From: Pterois miles
Lineage: Eukaryota; Chordata; Actinopteri; Perciformes; Scorpaenidae
Reading direction: 5' to 3'
NCBI GenBank assembly: GCA_947000775.1
Contig: CAMQGK010000001.1
Coordinates: 4,528,001 to 4,592,000 of the forward strand
Length of the DNA: 64,000 bases
Shown here: one piece after another, positions 1 through 14,218 of the stretch
How positions within the stretch are numbered: position 1 is the stretch's first letter
Layout of the letters: each line of letters begins with the position of its first letter
Position numbers and translations under genes: made by a program
Notes under the pieces: model-generated
Databases searched by the model: none
What the model saw: the letters and a program-made list of their open reading frames with translations, nothing else
Told to the model about the DNA's origin: nothing

Positions 1-2676
1 TCTCAAGAAAAGATAGTGAGCCTTTAAGAGGCATGTCAGTGTGTGATTTCACCCCTTTACTCCCACTGTCTCACGGCATCTTTTTAATGAACTTTTTCAT
101 TTTCCGCCGTCCCTGCAAAGACAAACCGTTGACGGTCTCGCCGGGGTTTTAATTGATTTGGCAGGAGCACAAGTCTGTCTCTTGCACAGATTTGGGACCA
201 GTCGGGGTCGATTGCTCACGGTCGATATTGTTTTGTGTCAAGGAAAGAATGGGTGGGGGTGGGGGGACAATGTCGGTATTTACGAGCCCATATTGGAAAA
301 GGGTTTTAAACGGCAGAATGATTGTATGTATTGAACATCCATGCATTCTAAATGGGGCCATTTTATTCCAGCTATTTCAGGGCAGAAAGTGATGCCAGTT
401 GACTTCCCGCTCGCTGAAAAAGCCTGTTTCCCTGCAGGCTACGGTCAATGGAATCTCCCTGCATCACATCTCCCTAAAAACCCACAGGGGTGAAACTGAT
501 CACATTTTCTGCGTACAGTTCACTGAGTGCCGCACTCATACAAATTCAGGGGACTTGGTTCGACATATTTCCCCCTGAAATTTGCAGAACGACAGAAAGT
601 ATTTGAGTTTCTGAACTGTGAACGCTCAGCTTTTTGAAATCATCATGAAACTCAAGCAGCCTGAAAATATATCCGTGAAGACATCCCTGCTCATATTTGT
701 TCTCTGCTTGAACGTATAGCTGCTATTTTGATTTCTTTTCTCCTCTCGGTAGATGATCGCTGTCTTGCAGCTGTGCTGTCAAGGCTGCTTACAAACTTTG
801 GCAGCTTGGAAACTTTGATCCTGTAGAAATTGAATCTTATCCTGCTTTCCAAGTTGCTTTAAGTTGCTGACGACAAGTCGGAGTGTGTCTAAATTAACAG
901 CTATACATTTACAGTTCAGTACGTGCTGTTCAGCATTAATGCAGAGAAGAAATGGATTACTGTTTTCCATGATGCCACAATGTACATGAATATTAACACC
1001 ATTACAGTGACATGTTGATGGATGCTGCATTCAAGAGCAGAGAGTTCAAGAGTGCAGGCTTCATTTCTTCATTTGTTATTTATTTTTAATTACTGTTACT
1101 GGGGATGAAACATGTTTGTTCTATATTGATGCTGGTGGAAGATTATTATGGTCAGTAGTCGTAGTAACTGTTAAAGCATCCTTCCTCATCTGATTGGATT
1201 AATTAACAAAGAGGAACAGAGTGCAGCAGAGATGAGTTATTTTTATAGGCCACCCAGGACGTTAGCATCGCCCTGGTTCCCTTCGACAAATACCCAGTGG
1301 GATTTTTCAATAGGGTTTTGGATTATTGCAGAAAAAAAAATCTGTGGCAAACATACATGTATGATTCAGTAAGATAATCTCCACAAATGAACACCACTTC
1401 TATGATTTCTGTAGTGTGAATGCAATCACTAGAAGTAAAATTTGGCTTTAACTGCAGTTTTGTAGTTTTATTGCAGAATTAATCAGGCAAAGCACCTCAA
1501 AATGATTAAAACTCAATAACTGGAATTGCTAATGTGGTAAAAATGGTGATTTATTGTAATTAAGACAATATATGAAAACTGATAGAAATGAGTCGATTCT
1601 GACCGCGAGGAAATGTGGCTGATCAAGCCACACTTCTTTTGCTCTTGAAAAAGAGGAACTTGAAGAAAGAAAAGAAACCTTGATAATCCAATTTTTGTGA
1701 TCCCACAACTGGTTGGAAATGGTTAAACCTCCCAAGAGTGAACACAACGAGGCTGTAAAGGTGGACGAGTCAACGTGATGACGTTTAGTCATCTCATTTA
1801 TCCAAACTGAGCTATTTAACATCTTTTAGCTCATTGTTTTAGTTGTACAGCCCCTAACTTCACTGTTTAGTTCAGTTTTAAGCGCAATTAGCAGCTAAAG
1901 AACCAAATGTTTCCCTCAACAGTTGGTGGGGACCAAAATCAGAGCTAAAAGGAGAGTAAATATTGGACTTGCGTTCATAAGGTCATTAAAACATGACTCC
2001 AAATGAATGCCAATGTTGCTCTGTGTCTCCTAGATGTTTGCATTCATGGCAACCATAACAATTAATGAATTAATAGAAAAATAGAAGTACTAGCATAGTA
2101 GCAGTAGTTCTTGTATTTGTGTAACTTTACATGGGTACAATCCAGTTAACACAAGCAAATGAAATGCACAAATGAATTAAAAGCAGAAAGTCGGAGTCGC
2201 AGCAGAGGAGTTGAGGGTAAAAACAAAGCATTCAGTCGTTGTAACTGTCCATAACTACGTGTCACTGAACAATGAACATCTCCCAAGGTGTTTTGAAAGT
2301 AAAGGATAATTTGAAGGAATAAGGCGTGAGTCCAGAATTCATTGCTCTGCTTTTGCACAAAGTTAATTTAAAACAAAACAAAAAAAAAAAAACACCTCTC
2401 TGCATTACAAATTGCATTTACAGTTACAGCCAAACAAAACTGTGCTGACAGAGAGTCCCAGCGGCGAAGACCACTCATGCCCAATCATCTGGAATGGCAG
2501 CCTCCATGACAGAGACACAGACCTTGTTTAAAATTCCCCAACCTCGTCAATATTTCAGCACCCGACTTATAATTATACCAACTACCTTTCAGAGTGTCAC
2601 CACAGCACTGCTTATCCTTATTACAGCCACATTACATCATGCGTAGTTGAATGCATATGTCACTTTAAGGGCTGTG

Positions 2677-2677
<1 letters not shown>

Positions 2678-2717
<40 letters not shown>
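2678..2717 (+). repeat. (AC)n microsatellite, 20 units
   Basis: Uninterrupted alternating A and C for 40 bp. Confidence 0.98.
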
Positions 2718-2719
<2 letters not shown>

Positions 2720-3599
2720 ATGTATCTGCCGAGCACTATCTCTGACCACAAAGTTTTCGTCTGCCCACTTACATCAAAGTTACATATCCCTGAATTATAT
2801 AATCTGTTTGCTTGCCCATGGGACTCCTTTGAATAAGCCCATGGCAAGGCCTCATAGTAAAAATATTAACTTTCAGCTATCCAGGTCAGCGGCAGACATG
2901 TTTTTGGGGGGTGTTGGGGCGTAAATAAATAAATAAGCATGGAGTGCATTTAAGAGCTTATTTCTGTAAAGTCTTATGGGAGCATTTTATCAGACTTCCC
3001 TACTAACTCCTCTAAATTGGGTGCATTAAATCAGTTATTTTCCTTTGGTGGTAAAAGTGCAAAGGTTCTAATATCCTTAGCAAGAGATAAAAAAAGCATT
3101 ATGTGCAGACCTTTTGTCTTTTTTTTTTTTTTTTTTTCCAAAGTTTGCCTCAAGTACTACAGAAATAGTTTTTCCGGCCTCAAAGATAAACTCTTATGAA
3201 GAACCACGGTTGTTCATATATTTCTTGCAATAAATGGAGAACATTTGTCACAGTGAACAGTCCAATATAGTAACGTCTTATTTTCCTTTTTTTGTGAAAC
3301 TAAACCAAATCCTTATCCAGCCGCTCAGTTGGGCCTCTCAGTTCAGCAGGATAGCAGCTCCAACACACCGTCTCAGTACTTTTTAGGTAGATATGTATTA
3401 AGATGTAGCTGAGACATTATTCAGACATGAACAGACGATGCGTGTTGAATCTTAATATATTTCTGGATATGAACCTGTTAACACTGTTTGCCACAGACGT
3501 CTCATTCTTTCCTCGCAGTCAAATGAAACTTTGAGACTGAAACTTTGAATCTTAAACCCCCTGAGAGACGTGGGATCACGGGCGATCCCGACTGACTTT

Positions 3600-3960
3600 A
3601 CTGTCTTTCAGAGGCTCCAGCAGGTTCAGTTTTAGGGTTAGAGTGAAGACACACATTTCATATAAAACTAGAAAAACATGCCATGCTGCCATGTCGGAAA
3701 GGAAATTGAATAACGCTCCAGTTTTGGGCAAAATTTTAGTGAGGAAAAACTGGCATGGCCATTTTTCAAAGGGTCCCTTGACCACTGAAATCAAGATGTG
3801 GGCATGTAAATGGGTTCTCTGGGTACCCACGAGTCTCCCCTTTACAGACATGCCCACTTTATGATAATCACATGTAGTTTTGGGCAAAAACCATGCAGTA
3901 TTTTTCATGCAGCATAAGAGGTTAGTCTCACTGTATAAATGACCTGTGGTGACCTCTAGG
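3600..3960 (-). mobile_element. MITE family A, minus-strand fragment
   Basis: GGGTACCCACGAGTCTCCCC, TTTACAGACATGCCCACTTT and CAAAGGGTCCCTTGACC are complements of the family A middle and 3' part. Termini are missing. Confidence 0.7.
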
Positions 3961-4929
3961 ATAATCACAGCCTCATGAAACTTTGCAGCCACAAACTAGA
4001 GACCTGGAACATTCAGAGGATGGATGGATGCCCAGCTAGACTGAAAATAAGGGGGTTTGTGAGCAGTTTACACAACAGAAGTGCTCGCCATCCAATCGTC
4101 GAAGACGCAGTTCTTGCATAAATCTCAAAATGTCAGAGGTTTTTGATACCAAATCACAGCATGGCTTTTTTATGGTGTTCCTCAAGGTTTTGGTGTCTTA
4201 ATGTGGTATTTTGGAGGAATTATTGATCATTTTTATCAATTCTCCAATGGAAAAAAATGGTTAAATTGAGCACCAAATCTGTGTAACAAATGGTATCAAC
4301 TCAATAATTGCAGCCAGAACTTATGAGACATAATAGAGCCTGAGGATGGATGTCATATACTTCTGTCATAATGTTCTAGACTCTTATACACTTCTACAAT
4401 TCATTTTAATCGATTAAATAATTCAGTTTTATTTCTGATTTATGACTAGCAGAACTTGGCACACAGTGCTGAGCTGCATCTCAAATTAATCTTCAGGTTT
4501 CCAGCTTTCAGGTGATGTTCACCATTTCTTTGTGACATCTACTGCTCACCTGCTGTCTCCCCCTAAAGACCCCCTGGACCCCCTAAAAAAGGTGGTCTAT
4601 TGTGGGGTAAACACAAACAACAACAAAATGAAACACAAACACACACATAACACACACAGTGGTACAGTCAGCTGTTTCTAGTGATGTCAGAATCTCTGTT
4701 GTTGACCATCAAAATACAATAACTCCTTTACAAGTCATATAAAATGCTGCTCCTCATAACTTCAGCTCATGTCTCATAATCATTAGACTCAAAGGTAATA
4801 CAGGTGTCTGTTCACTCAAGGTTACACTGAAGTGCTAGTAGCTGCAGTTTGATTTTTTATGATGAACAAATACGCTTGAGGCTACAACAAAACTCAAGGT
4901 TTGGATAGACAGTGGAAGACAGTTTAAAA

Positions 4930-5896
4930 CAGGGGCGCCAAACTCAATTTCATCCTGGGCCACATCAGCATTATGGCTGCCCTCAAAGGGCCGGTTGTAA
5001 TTATAAGACTACCTGTATGTAAATATATCTTGATCATTTTACAAAATTGCCTCTGCATTTGATTATTATTAGTTTTAGTAATAATTTATTTTAATTATTT
5101 TAACTAGCTCTGAAGACAAAAAGGGAGTAAAACAATTCCCTAAATATGTTTAGAACTACAAATGAACTTTCTTCTGTCAGTTCTGTTTGTTTTTTTTTTT
5201 TTTTTTTGGTTTCTTTTTTTTTTTTTTAATACCACAATTCAACCCTCCTCCTTTATCCGGGCTTGGAACCAGTAAAAGTGACCCAAAGGGGACACTCTGG
5301 TGGAGTCACTTCTTTTTTTCCTATATTTTTAAATTCAGGGTTTGATTCCCAAAATTTTACATTTACATCAGTCAGCGGTGGCTTTGTGCAGGCGGGATTC
5401 ATTCAGTCCGGATGCGGAGGGGTGAACAGCTCTGACTGCAGCTAGGAGGGTCTGCTGACGAGGACTGTGCCGCTTGTGACTGCTTTGAGACTGGAGGGTC
5501 CACGCAGCACCCGCTGCTCATTGAGAAGAACGATACCTGCTTTCATGAGAGAGTCTCCAAAAGTCTCTATAACACCAGAAAATCTCGTTAGATTTGTCGC
5601 TAATTTCTTATTTGAAAGAGGGGTCGAGGGGTCTGAAAACTGGCTAAATATAGCAACTAAGTCACTAAATTGGCAACACAGTGCTGCTGCTGGAAACCGC
5701 TGAGACTGAGACGCTACAGTGTGCATGTCAAAAAACCGAGATGCATTGTGGGACACGCAGTTTAAGGACACTACTTCTGTGAAGCGGCATAGAATTGAAT
5801 GATATGCATTCCATATTCTTTGCAAGCCCTCGCGGGCCACATAAATTGAGGTGGCGGGCCGGATTTGGCCCGCGGGCCTTGAGTTTGACACATGTG
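4930..5896. mobile_element. Non-autonomous hAT-like DNA transposon with 8-bp target duplication
   Basis: The element is 967 bp. Its ends are imperfect inverted repeats: CAGGGGCGCCAAACTCA on the left, and on the right the complement reads CACATGTGTCAAACTCA. It is flanked by a perfect 8-bp duplication GTTTAAAA at 4922-4929 and 5897-5904, as hAT elements generate. Subterminal GGGCCACAT-type sequence on both sides is typical of vertebrate hAT MITEs. Inside are long T-runs (about 5190-5228) and open frames without a recognisable transposase domain. Confidence 0.9.
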
Positions 5897-7376
5897 GTTT
5901 AAAAGCTTGGATGTTACAGCGAGGGTTGGTAACATATATAACAATTCCTTCAAGGTTTACAAATAGTTTTTTAATCATCAACAAATACTTTATACTTAAT
6001 ACTACACACATTATACAGTATATATACAGTTTAATGCATATAACAATAACAAATGTTAAAATAACATGAATTATAGCATAACTAAAAGTTTTAATTATCA
6101 TTTGATTGTGAACAGACAAACAAGAGCATTTTATTCACTGATTTCTGTCAAACTGTAATAAGAATTTCAGTAAATATAACAATATGTTATTGCATAGCCA
6201 AAACAAACAAACAAACAAGAAGCTGCAGACCTTGTTGAATCAGATTAACTCAATCACACAATCACAGCTCGGCTCTGTGGGATTTGATGATCACCTCCTC
6301 TCTACAGAGGAGTCGGTGCAGGGGAGGGTGACCGGGGCTCAGTTTTCTCACTTCGCCTCACAACTGGTGCTTCACTCAATCTGTGATTCCCGCTGGATCT
6401 TTGGTATTATAAGGCCCCAGCTGGTCAATATCATCTGGCTCTAAAAACAGGCTTTCACATGAGTCTGAAATAGGAATTTTAAAGCCTTCGTTTTTTTGTT
6501 TGTTTATTATTTCCAGTCTGGGTGTAATTTTCCTTTCACCAGTTGAAATAATAATTTGAAAAACTAGAGTATATTCTGCTTTTTGGTTGAGTTGTGGCTG
6601 TCTGTGTCTGTTGGCAGAAAACTAGCAAAAAGAGGCCCACATTGAAAATATCCAGTTATGATTAAAACATGCAAAACTATTTTTTTCCCAGTCTTTCTAA
6701 TGGCAAAACTACTGTGCATGCAGATGGGACCTCATAATTCCAAGCTCATGAATTGGTTCCACGAGGCATCTGCATACATAAACTAAAGCTGCATCCACAA
6801 TGGAAAAGATAATCAAACTTTTATCTGTTTGTGGCGCACAGAAGGCTATCTTTGCTGTTTAAACAGGAGGAAATCTGATTCTGTGCGGCTTTTCGCTGCT
6901 GAGAGCTTTGGGTCAGGTTTGGGTTTCAGATTTTAAAGAAGTCTGATTTGATGCACTGGTCCGTTAGAGGATCAGATCTGCTTCACAGAGAGTTAAAACG
7001 ACACCTCGTGCTCCCGCATGAACCCAAATTGGTTGTTTCGCCACAGACTTTCCCACCAATCCTCAACCAACACACAACACACGTTTCCTCTTTAGCCGTT
7101 TGTCCAGTTGCTCCCAGTCTGTGCTGGATATAGTTTTAGTGAGAGGATTTTTATAATCTCTAGTGCAGACACAAGGGCCGAAACTGCAATACTCCATATA
7201 CTAACCAAAATGTGTCCAGCCAAATAATGAAATGCCCGGGGCGCCATCCATCCCTAATTGCCCTAAGTAGGGGAAGAAAAAAAAAAAATCACTTTTAATT
7301 TTTGTTACTAATACTATTTTAATGTTAATATTTCAAAATATTGCAAAAAAGCCCTCAACAACATAACTACGGAGCC

Positions 7377-7535
7377 CACATCTGGGCATTATACGGCCCT
7401 CATGATGGTTCTGCCCGGCCTTGGAGGTCTCAGGCAAACCACACAAATTTACTTACGAAGCTAAAACAACAGTAAAGAAAAAAGCTTTTGTTTTGCAATG
7501 CTTGTATATCGTTAGTGTGCTTCTTCCTGTCACAC
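7377..7535 (-). mobile_element. End fragment of the same hAT family as 18980-19769
   Basis: This stretch is the reverse complement of about 19610-19769: the end TCTGGGCATTATACGGCCC, the segment around GGTCTCAGGCAAACCACACA, and the GTGTGCTTCTTCCTGTCACAC block all match. Only the terminal ~160 bp is present. Confidence 0.75.
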
Positions 7536-9624
7536 TTGAGCTGAGGTTGCATACGCTGCTAGATGTTACAGTTACTTAGTTCTTGTTGCACCAGGCGGCA
7601 CATAGGGCAAAGACTAAGGACTGTTCCAGCTCTATCCTCTCGCCTCCAGGTTGTTTTGGGCCTCTCTCTCATCAGACTGTTTCCTTAATGCATGTCCTAA
7701 TCATCTCATCTTCTTCTTATCAATATTGTCTCCATGTCCAAGCACCCTGTTGTTTTGTGTAGTTCATGGTTTGTAATCTTTCTTAGCCAGAATATCCTCT
7801 TGATCTTTCTGAAGCACGTATTGTGAACGCTGGAACGCTCGTCTACGTCTAGATGTTACACACTGAACCTTAAAGTGTGCTGCACAGACCATCCAGTGTC
7901 TGCCTCAAGAATATCAAAGGCATGAAGTGAAGCAGTTTCTGTGTGGGTGTATGAAGACAATCATTGGTTGGAACTGGCTGCGATGCAAAGGGCACCAGCT
8001 AAAATCACGCCTAGGGCACCAAATGTGATGATGCTCGGTCCGATTTCTAGTCATGTTTATTAGTTTTCGGAGACTTGTTGGTGTTGACTCCATAGCCAAG
8101 ACTCAGGACTTCCATGTGATTTGCAAAACAATTGCTTGATGATTATTGTTGGTGTATGCCAGTATGTACTCCGACAGGCATAATGAGCTGAGTGGGTGTG
8201 CAGAGGTTTTAAATAAAAGCATACTGTATATGTAAAAAAGAGACTTAGTAGTGAATAATCAGAGGCCAGGTGGTAATCGCTTGATTAAAAGTGCTTCTGA
8301 GGTGAACGAAACAACACTTTGCATCAAGTGGATCGATGACTCAACCTGACAAACTTCAGCGGTGCTTGAAAACAGTGTCGAACTGGAAGAGGTTGGCTAC
8401 GTCAGTCAGCCACACCTGTCTATGCAATACTACGTTGAGTCTGTTGTCTTCAACCTTCCAGATCATTTCTTCTTCTGTGTTTCATATTTATAGCAACGTT
8501 AGTGAACAAACATGTTCATTTTAAATACAGGAAAACTTCTCTTTTAGTAACGCTCGCAAAAGTCAACTTTCTGGAGCATATAGGAGTCGTAAGACGTAAA
8601 AATGTTGGGACAGTTTCACAGAAAAATACACTTCCTCACTGTCATTTCATGTCCTCACAGGAGTTGTTTCCTGCTGTTACGAGACACTTCATATTTAAAG
8701 TGGCAGGCACAGTTTAAAGTTTGCTTTATTAATAGATGATACATTGAAGATGCTGATTATGTGCTAAATGTCCCTCAAATTAAATTAACAGAACAATGGA
8801 GTTAAAATACAGAGCGTTTGCACTCCGTATGGTACTTTTTTAGTCCCATTCTCACCCTGATTTTTATGTCATGGTAGGCAACACACAAGACATATGTTCT
8901 CCTAAACAATCAAGAAACATGAACAAAACATTTCTCAACACTAACATTTGAGCTATGAACTACATTTTTTAGTCAAATAACAAGAAAAGCTGTGTGTCCT
9001 TCAAAATGTCCGTTTGATATACCCTGATGAAGACTAGTTGAGTTGAAAGGCATCGGTGTTATCCGGGATTTTTAATTTACGATCAGCCTTGGATGTTTTT
9101 CAGACTGCCATCCTATAAAGGAGCTAGGACTTCCTTTCAGAGTAAGCTGGACAGTCACTGCTTTTTATTATTTGCCTACTTGCCTCGTCCTTAATTCAAC
9201 ATAACCAACACCGTTTACGAACCCAGTTCGGCACTCACAATTTATTTCTGTTGATAGTTTTGTTATGTAATGACGTCATCACAAGCATACAACAGGATGA
9301 CTTTGAGAAAGCCTTAGCTTTCTGCTGCAAGCAAAGGATGCTCTGGCTGTTATGTTTTTGTTTTTAGATTGATTTAAATAGGATCATGCAAACTAAAAGC
9401 CATTATGGATTAATATTCACCACTTTTTGCACTACATGCAACGTAACATAACATAATGACAGGCGTACAACGTGAGGATGTGAAAGACAGAGGCGTTAGC
9501 TTTCTGCTGCAAAAGAATAAATGCTGTAGCTATGATGGTTATTTTTAGTTTTAGATTGATTTAAACAGGATCATGCATGCCATGGTTTGGGTTTTTTGTT
9601 GAAGATTATTGTTTGGGAGTTTTA

Positions 9625-9790
9625 ATGATAGTGAAAGAGCAAGAGACAGTGATGAAGGAGGAAGAGAGGGGATGACATGCAGCAAAGGGCCACAGGTTGG
9701 ATTCAGACTCTGGGTTGCTGCCGTAAGGACTCAGCCGTGGTACATGGGGATGCCCACTCTACAAGGTGAGGTATAGTGGGCGCTCCATGC
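9625..9790 (-). mobile_element. tRNA-derived SINE (family S4)
   Basis: Read on the minus strand, the segment starts with tRNA-like sequence (CTCACCTTGTAGAGTGGGC), continues with GAGTCCTTACGGCAGC and then GGCCCTTTGCTGCATGTCAT, as in a common fish SINE. The A and B boxes are decayed. Confidence 0.6.
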
Positions 9791-12014
9791 ATACCATTGT
9801 TAAAGGGTCGGTTCATGTGGATGTCAACACTGGGCACACATTATCAAATCAACAGGTGATGATTTGTAGATCCGTTTCATTCTGAAAAGCCAGCTTAGTC
9901 AAAACCAACACGGCTCAGTTCAAAATTTAGTTTCAAAACAGCACACAGTATAACAGCACAACTTAATGTACTGCAATAATAGTATACAATACTAGGGTTG
10001 TAGGATCTTACAGATGGGCCGATGAAACACGAGAAGAACCACAGAAAATATGTAGATAAAGTGTTGCTTCATAAAACTAAATGCACACAAATAAAAAGAA
10101 ATAAAATGATCAAGTCATTTAATAAGGCTGCAGTTAATTAAAAGTACTTCCCCATAACTTCTGCTGTCTTGTATTTCTCTGCGAGTACATATTTAATATG
10201 GAAACAAAACTCCTCACGTACTCTCGGGAGCGGTAAGGTGGCACTGCGTGTTGCACCGCCTACACATCCACATCCACGGCAAGAGGGAGCTGGCTTCCTC
10301 GTCTCCCCTGTGCTGTGTGGACCGTTTTCTCTCCTGCTGCTCAACAGTTAGAGAGCGCCGCTCAGTCCGGGGGAGCTGTCACCCCGCCTGACAGGGTTTC
10401 ATCATTATTGGATCCATAAGAGACAGCCTCAGCAAATGCTGCTTCAGTGAATATCGTTAGCGCTGCTTTCAGCTGAGAGTTTCTCTGTCACACAGTTTCA
10501 CAGCTGCTTTAGAGAATCGTGTTTGTTATGGCTACACATTTAAGGTGCCATCACACTGGCAATGTGAGTTCTTTCAGCTCGCTGTTTACAACCATAGCAG
10601 GAATAATGACTTTGTCACTTTTTTTTTTTTTTAATCAGGTTTATATAAAGTCACGCTGTTCAGCTCAAGTCTGCAAATACGAGTCATTTGATGTCATAAG
10701 TAGTTGCTAATTGGGCAGGGCAGACTTCTAGTAACTTGTCATCCCAGTAGATATTTTGCAGGCAAAAGTTTCAAAATAAATCAGATTCTTTTGTGACTTG
10801 TTTCACCAGTTAGGAACATTTTGTGAGAACAAAGTCACTTGCAGCAGTAGTCAGCTCCTGGTTGTCGTTCTTCGAACTATACCCACCAAACCTTTGTCGA
10901 AGGGCTAACTTTTTGCATTTGAGTTGAGGTTAAAGTCTTGCCCCTCATGGCTCACATAGCCTGGGACAAGCGGGACATCTTGATACGATACTTGACTGTA
11001 AGAAGCCTCTGCATCACATATTTAATGATCAGTCTGGTAGCACTAAGTGGCGTATGGATGACAGTAAATCTCAAGTTATTTCACATGCAATAAAAACACA
11101 TTCTTGCTTTTGACGTGTCATTTGTACGCCATGTATATACAATGTAAAAGCATCCACGTAATGGATGGGTCCAACAAACACAGGACTTTCAACCAGGAGA
11201 CCAATTAGTGATGTTTGTGACCTGTTTTATGTACTTCTGTTATGTTGTTTTCGTACATATTTTACTTTACAAAATAGAAAATAACAAGCACGTCTCCAAA
11301 TCTTGAAAAGTATCGGGTGTCAGATAGCAGCAAGAACAGAAAGAACCAAATCTCCGGTACTCACGATAGTGTCTCTTTTATTATATTGGGCAAATAAACA
11401 AACAAGTTTTAGCAATAGCTTTCTTCAGCTGACGAAGCTGCTGAAATGTGTTTGTATTTTACTACAACCATGATGTTTTTTCCTAAACTGTGTGTTTTCC
11501 TGCCTGAACCTGACTGCGGCCGTTACCGTAGTTATGTTGCATGACGGAAAAATCACACGCAAAAAGACTAAAATGCGTCCTTTCAATTTAAATTTCCATT
11601 TTTAAGCAGCTCAGTTTATTTTGATTTATTCAGGCTGTGGCTATAAAATCCTTGACATACATATATCCAATACTGTCATATAGTGGAGCTAATCCTGAAA
11701 AGTATCCCACTGCACAAGCGGTATCAGAAATTAACTTTTTGTCTCACTGGCCAAGATGACTTTTAGATAAAAAAAAATTCACCAGACAAGCCTATTTTTT
11801 ATCGGCCAAAATAATAAATTGCCTTATGGTGTTACATATACATGGTATTACGTTGAATACAAACTTAGAGAAGAGGCCAGAGCAAAGTACTCTATTCAAA
11901 TATATAAACGGTGTATAAATTTAGGCCTGAATATGAGGCTTGGACGGAATCTGTTTTTTCATACCTTCCTGACATTTCACTGGTTGTTGGCTTCTTCTGG
12001 TATATTGTAGTATT

Positions 12015-12330
12015 TGTGTAAAAAGCTGAGCAAAACTCGGAGGAGTAGCTTGTCACTAAATTGAGAACAGTTGGTCCACCTTAAGGGTGAGCCGCTGTCC
12101 TTGTCGCTAGCTTCGGGCTAACCCCCTTCACTTTAATCAGGACACAGGAGCTTGGCTTGTGTCTTGAGGAGTTGTAGCATTTATTCAGAGACAGTCTAAA
12201 CTGTACACACACTGCACTGCTACTTTCACAGCGACAGCGTTAGTGCTAACTTCATACTCACCGTCAATCACACACTCGCTTCCTCACTCTCATTTGCCCG
12301 GACACTCGTTAACGTTACAGACCACCAGTC
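12015..12330 (+). mobile_element. Arm fragment of the minisatellite-bearing transposon family
   Basis: AAAAAGCTGAGCAAAACTCG, GTTGGTCCACCTTAAG, GAGGAGTTGTAGCATTTATT and CTGTACACACACTG match the left arm of the copies at 15566 and 59399. No 55-bp array follows, so this copy lost or never had it. Confidence 0.6.
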
Positions 12331-14218
12331 TTGCTGGCAGAAGCCCATTTTGTCCCGTTGCCACCCCAAAAAACATATGAATTGTGTGTGTGCATGCATG
12401 TGTGTCAAACCCTGACAAAGACAGCAGAGGACAGAAGCAGCACACCCGAAATGACATCTGAATAAGATACAGACTCTCAGTGTAACCAAGCATAGTTTTT
12501 TTTTAGTTATATAACTATTTTGGTACAAACGTATACCTGCTAGTGTGGCAGACAGCCTTACCTGCATTTGGCGCTTGCCGGGCGTTTCGGACCCTGAGCA
12601 CAGGGTTGCAATCACAGTAACTTATCATGTAATATGCATTATTTATTTCAGGGATTTAGTCTCATACTGCACTTTCTTTATTAACTTTTTCCACGTCCAG
12701 TTCTCCACAATGCCATTTCAAGGTCTTCTCCACCCCGGCAACAAACAGTCTGTGTGTGAAACACTAGTGCAGATGGAGGCTCTCGGCATGTTCATGTGAG
12801 TGAACATGGAGAAGCTTCTCTGTGCTGTTCCAGACCTGGCAGTCTACAGCAGGCACTTCAAATTGCTTCTGACACAAAGAGAGCCTAGCTAGTCATTTGT
12901 GTCCGACTTGATCTGTCTCTGCAGGGCTCACGTTTTACTCGTGTATGTGGGTTTCAGTGTCCATGTTTCAGTGAGTGTGTACATAGCAGAACAGCAGGAC
13001 GGAGCGCCGGCTCGGTCCTGGCCTGTATTGGGTCAGCTCGGCCCTGTCACAGTGTCCCTCTTCCTCATTAAAAAGATGCCTCTGGCTCCAAACCCATGAC
13101 CATGGAGCTAAACTGAGAACGCTCCCCTCCGAGTGACAAGGACCATATTAATACTGTGATGCCCCCCCGCTCACTACACCATATTAGCAGGAGAACACTG
13201 ACATAAACAGCACCAGCAGCGGCGAGTAGGAATAGAGTCAAAAATGGCCGAAATTCAATTTCAAAGTCACTCTTGCACAGCGACATCAAACCCAGCCAAA
13301 GCACAAAGTTATTCCACTGGATGTAGCCAAGAGATTCAAAGTGATAATTTGCTCATGCAGAATGATATTTCTGTGAAAGTGTGGCAGAGCATAAGGTAGC
13401 AGGAGAGAGAGATGGAAAGAGACGGGAGCGAATCTGTCAATACACATTATCATTTCATCCTGATCTCATATGGAGCATAGCGCGCTCCTAACCGAGATAA
13501 GGGGACGCCAAAACCCAGTGGTGTGTCTTCTAATCTGCTGCCTTACATAATGAAACATCAGCTCACCTCCTTGCTCATCACGGGTCATCTCCCAAGGAGT
13601 GTGCGACCGCGGAGCTTTGCCAAGCGCTTACATCAAAGCCCTGTCTATTTTTATCTGTTGGAACAACGCTGTTAATTAGCATGCATCCACAATCAGTAAT
13701 TAATGCGGAGCAGATTCTCGGCCAGAGAGGGCATCTACAGCGGAGAACAAAAATGATAACCTAACTCAGTAATGACGCCGCCGTCACGAAGGCTTCTCGC
13801 TGAACAAAGAGTTCCATTTGGCAGTTTCAAGGTTAGTTTTTCACTCATTGAAAAGTTTTTTTTTCCTCTCCAATCTAATTGTCTGCTGACCTGTGCCCTC
13901 CAGGTTAAAACATACATTTGGAGAGCTCTTTGTAAAAGTTATAATTGGAGGTCAGTGATGCATTTACAGCCCGGGCTCGCAATCAACGTGTCCTCGTCCC
14001 GTCACCTTTTCTGACCTGAGCAGAGTCAGACACACACTTAGAACAGACAGAGAGCTAAACATGGGCGCTACGTACATGGACACCACACCCCCGCAGTCAC
14101 ACTCACTACTCTATAATCTCAATATAAAGACAACAGATACATCCACTCACTCACTGTGATGCACGCAGCAGATTGGGGTAGCAAAGCCATTTTCACACCA
14201 GGCAAGGATATCCGTAAC

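Larger units (their letters stand above)
1..4921. other. Non-genic sequence, left end
   Basis: Apart from the (AC)n tract, a T-run at 3118-3137 and the family A fragment at 3600-3960, I see no gene or clear element. The stretch near 1240-1320 resembles a dispersed fish repeat but was not resolved. Confidence 0.6.
5905..14218. other. Non-genic sequence
   Basis: Outside the elements listed (7377-7535, 9625-9790, 12015-12330) no gene is supported. A CpG-rich patch lies at about 10205-10400, and a low-repeat stretch with homeodomain-like TAATTA sites lies at 13430-14010. Confidence 0.55.

Noticed and set aside
3576..3992. A 138-codon minus-strand frame
   Set aside because: It coincides with a family A MITE fragment that recurs elsewhere in the window with broken frames.
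5442..6119. A 225-codon minus-strand open frame, the longest in the window
   Set aside because: It straddles the right border of the hAT element and its flank, has low-complexity hydrophobic sequence at the start and no domain; it is a chance frame in repeat DNA.
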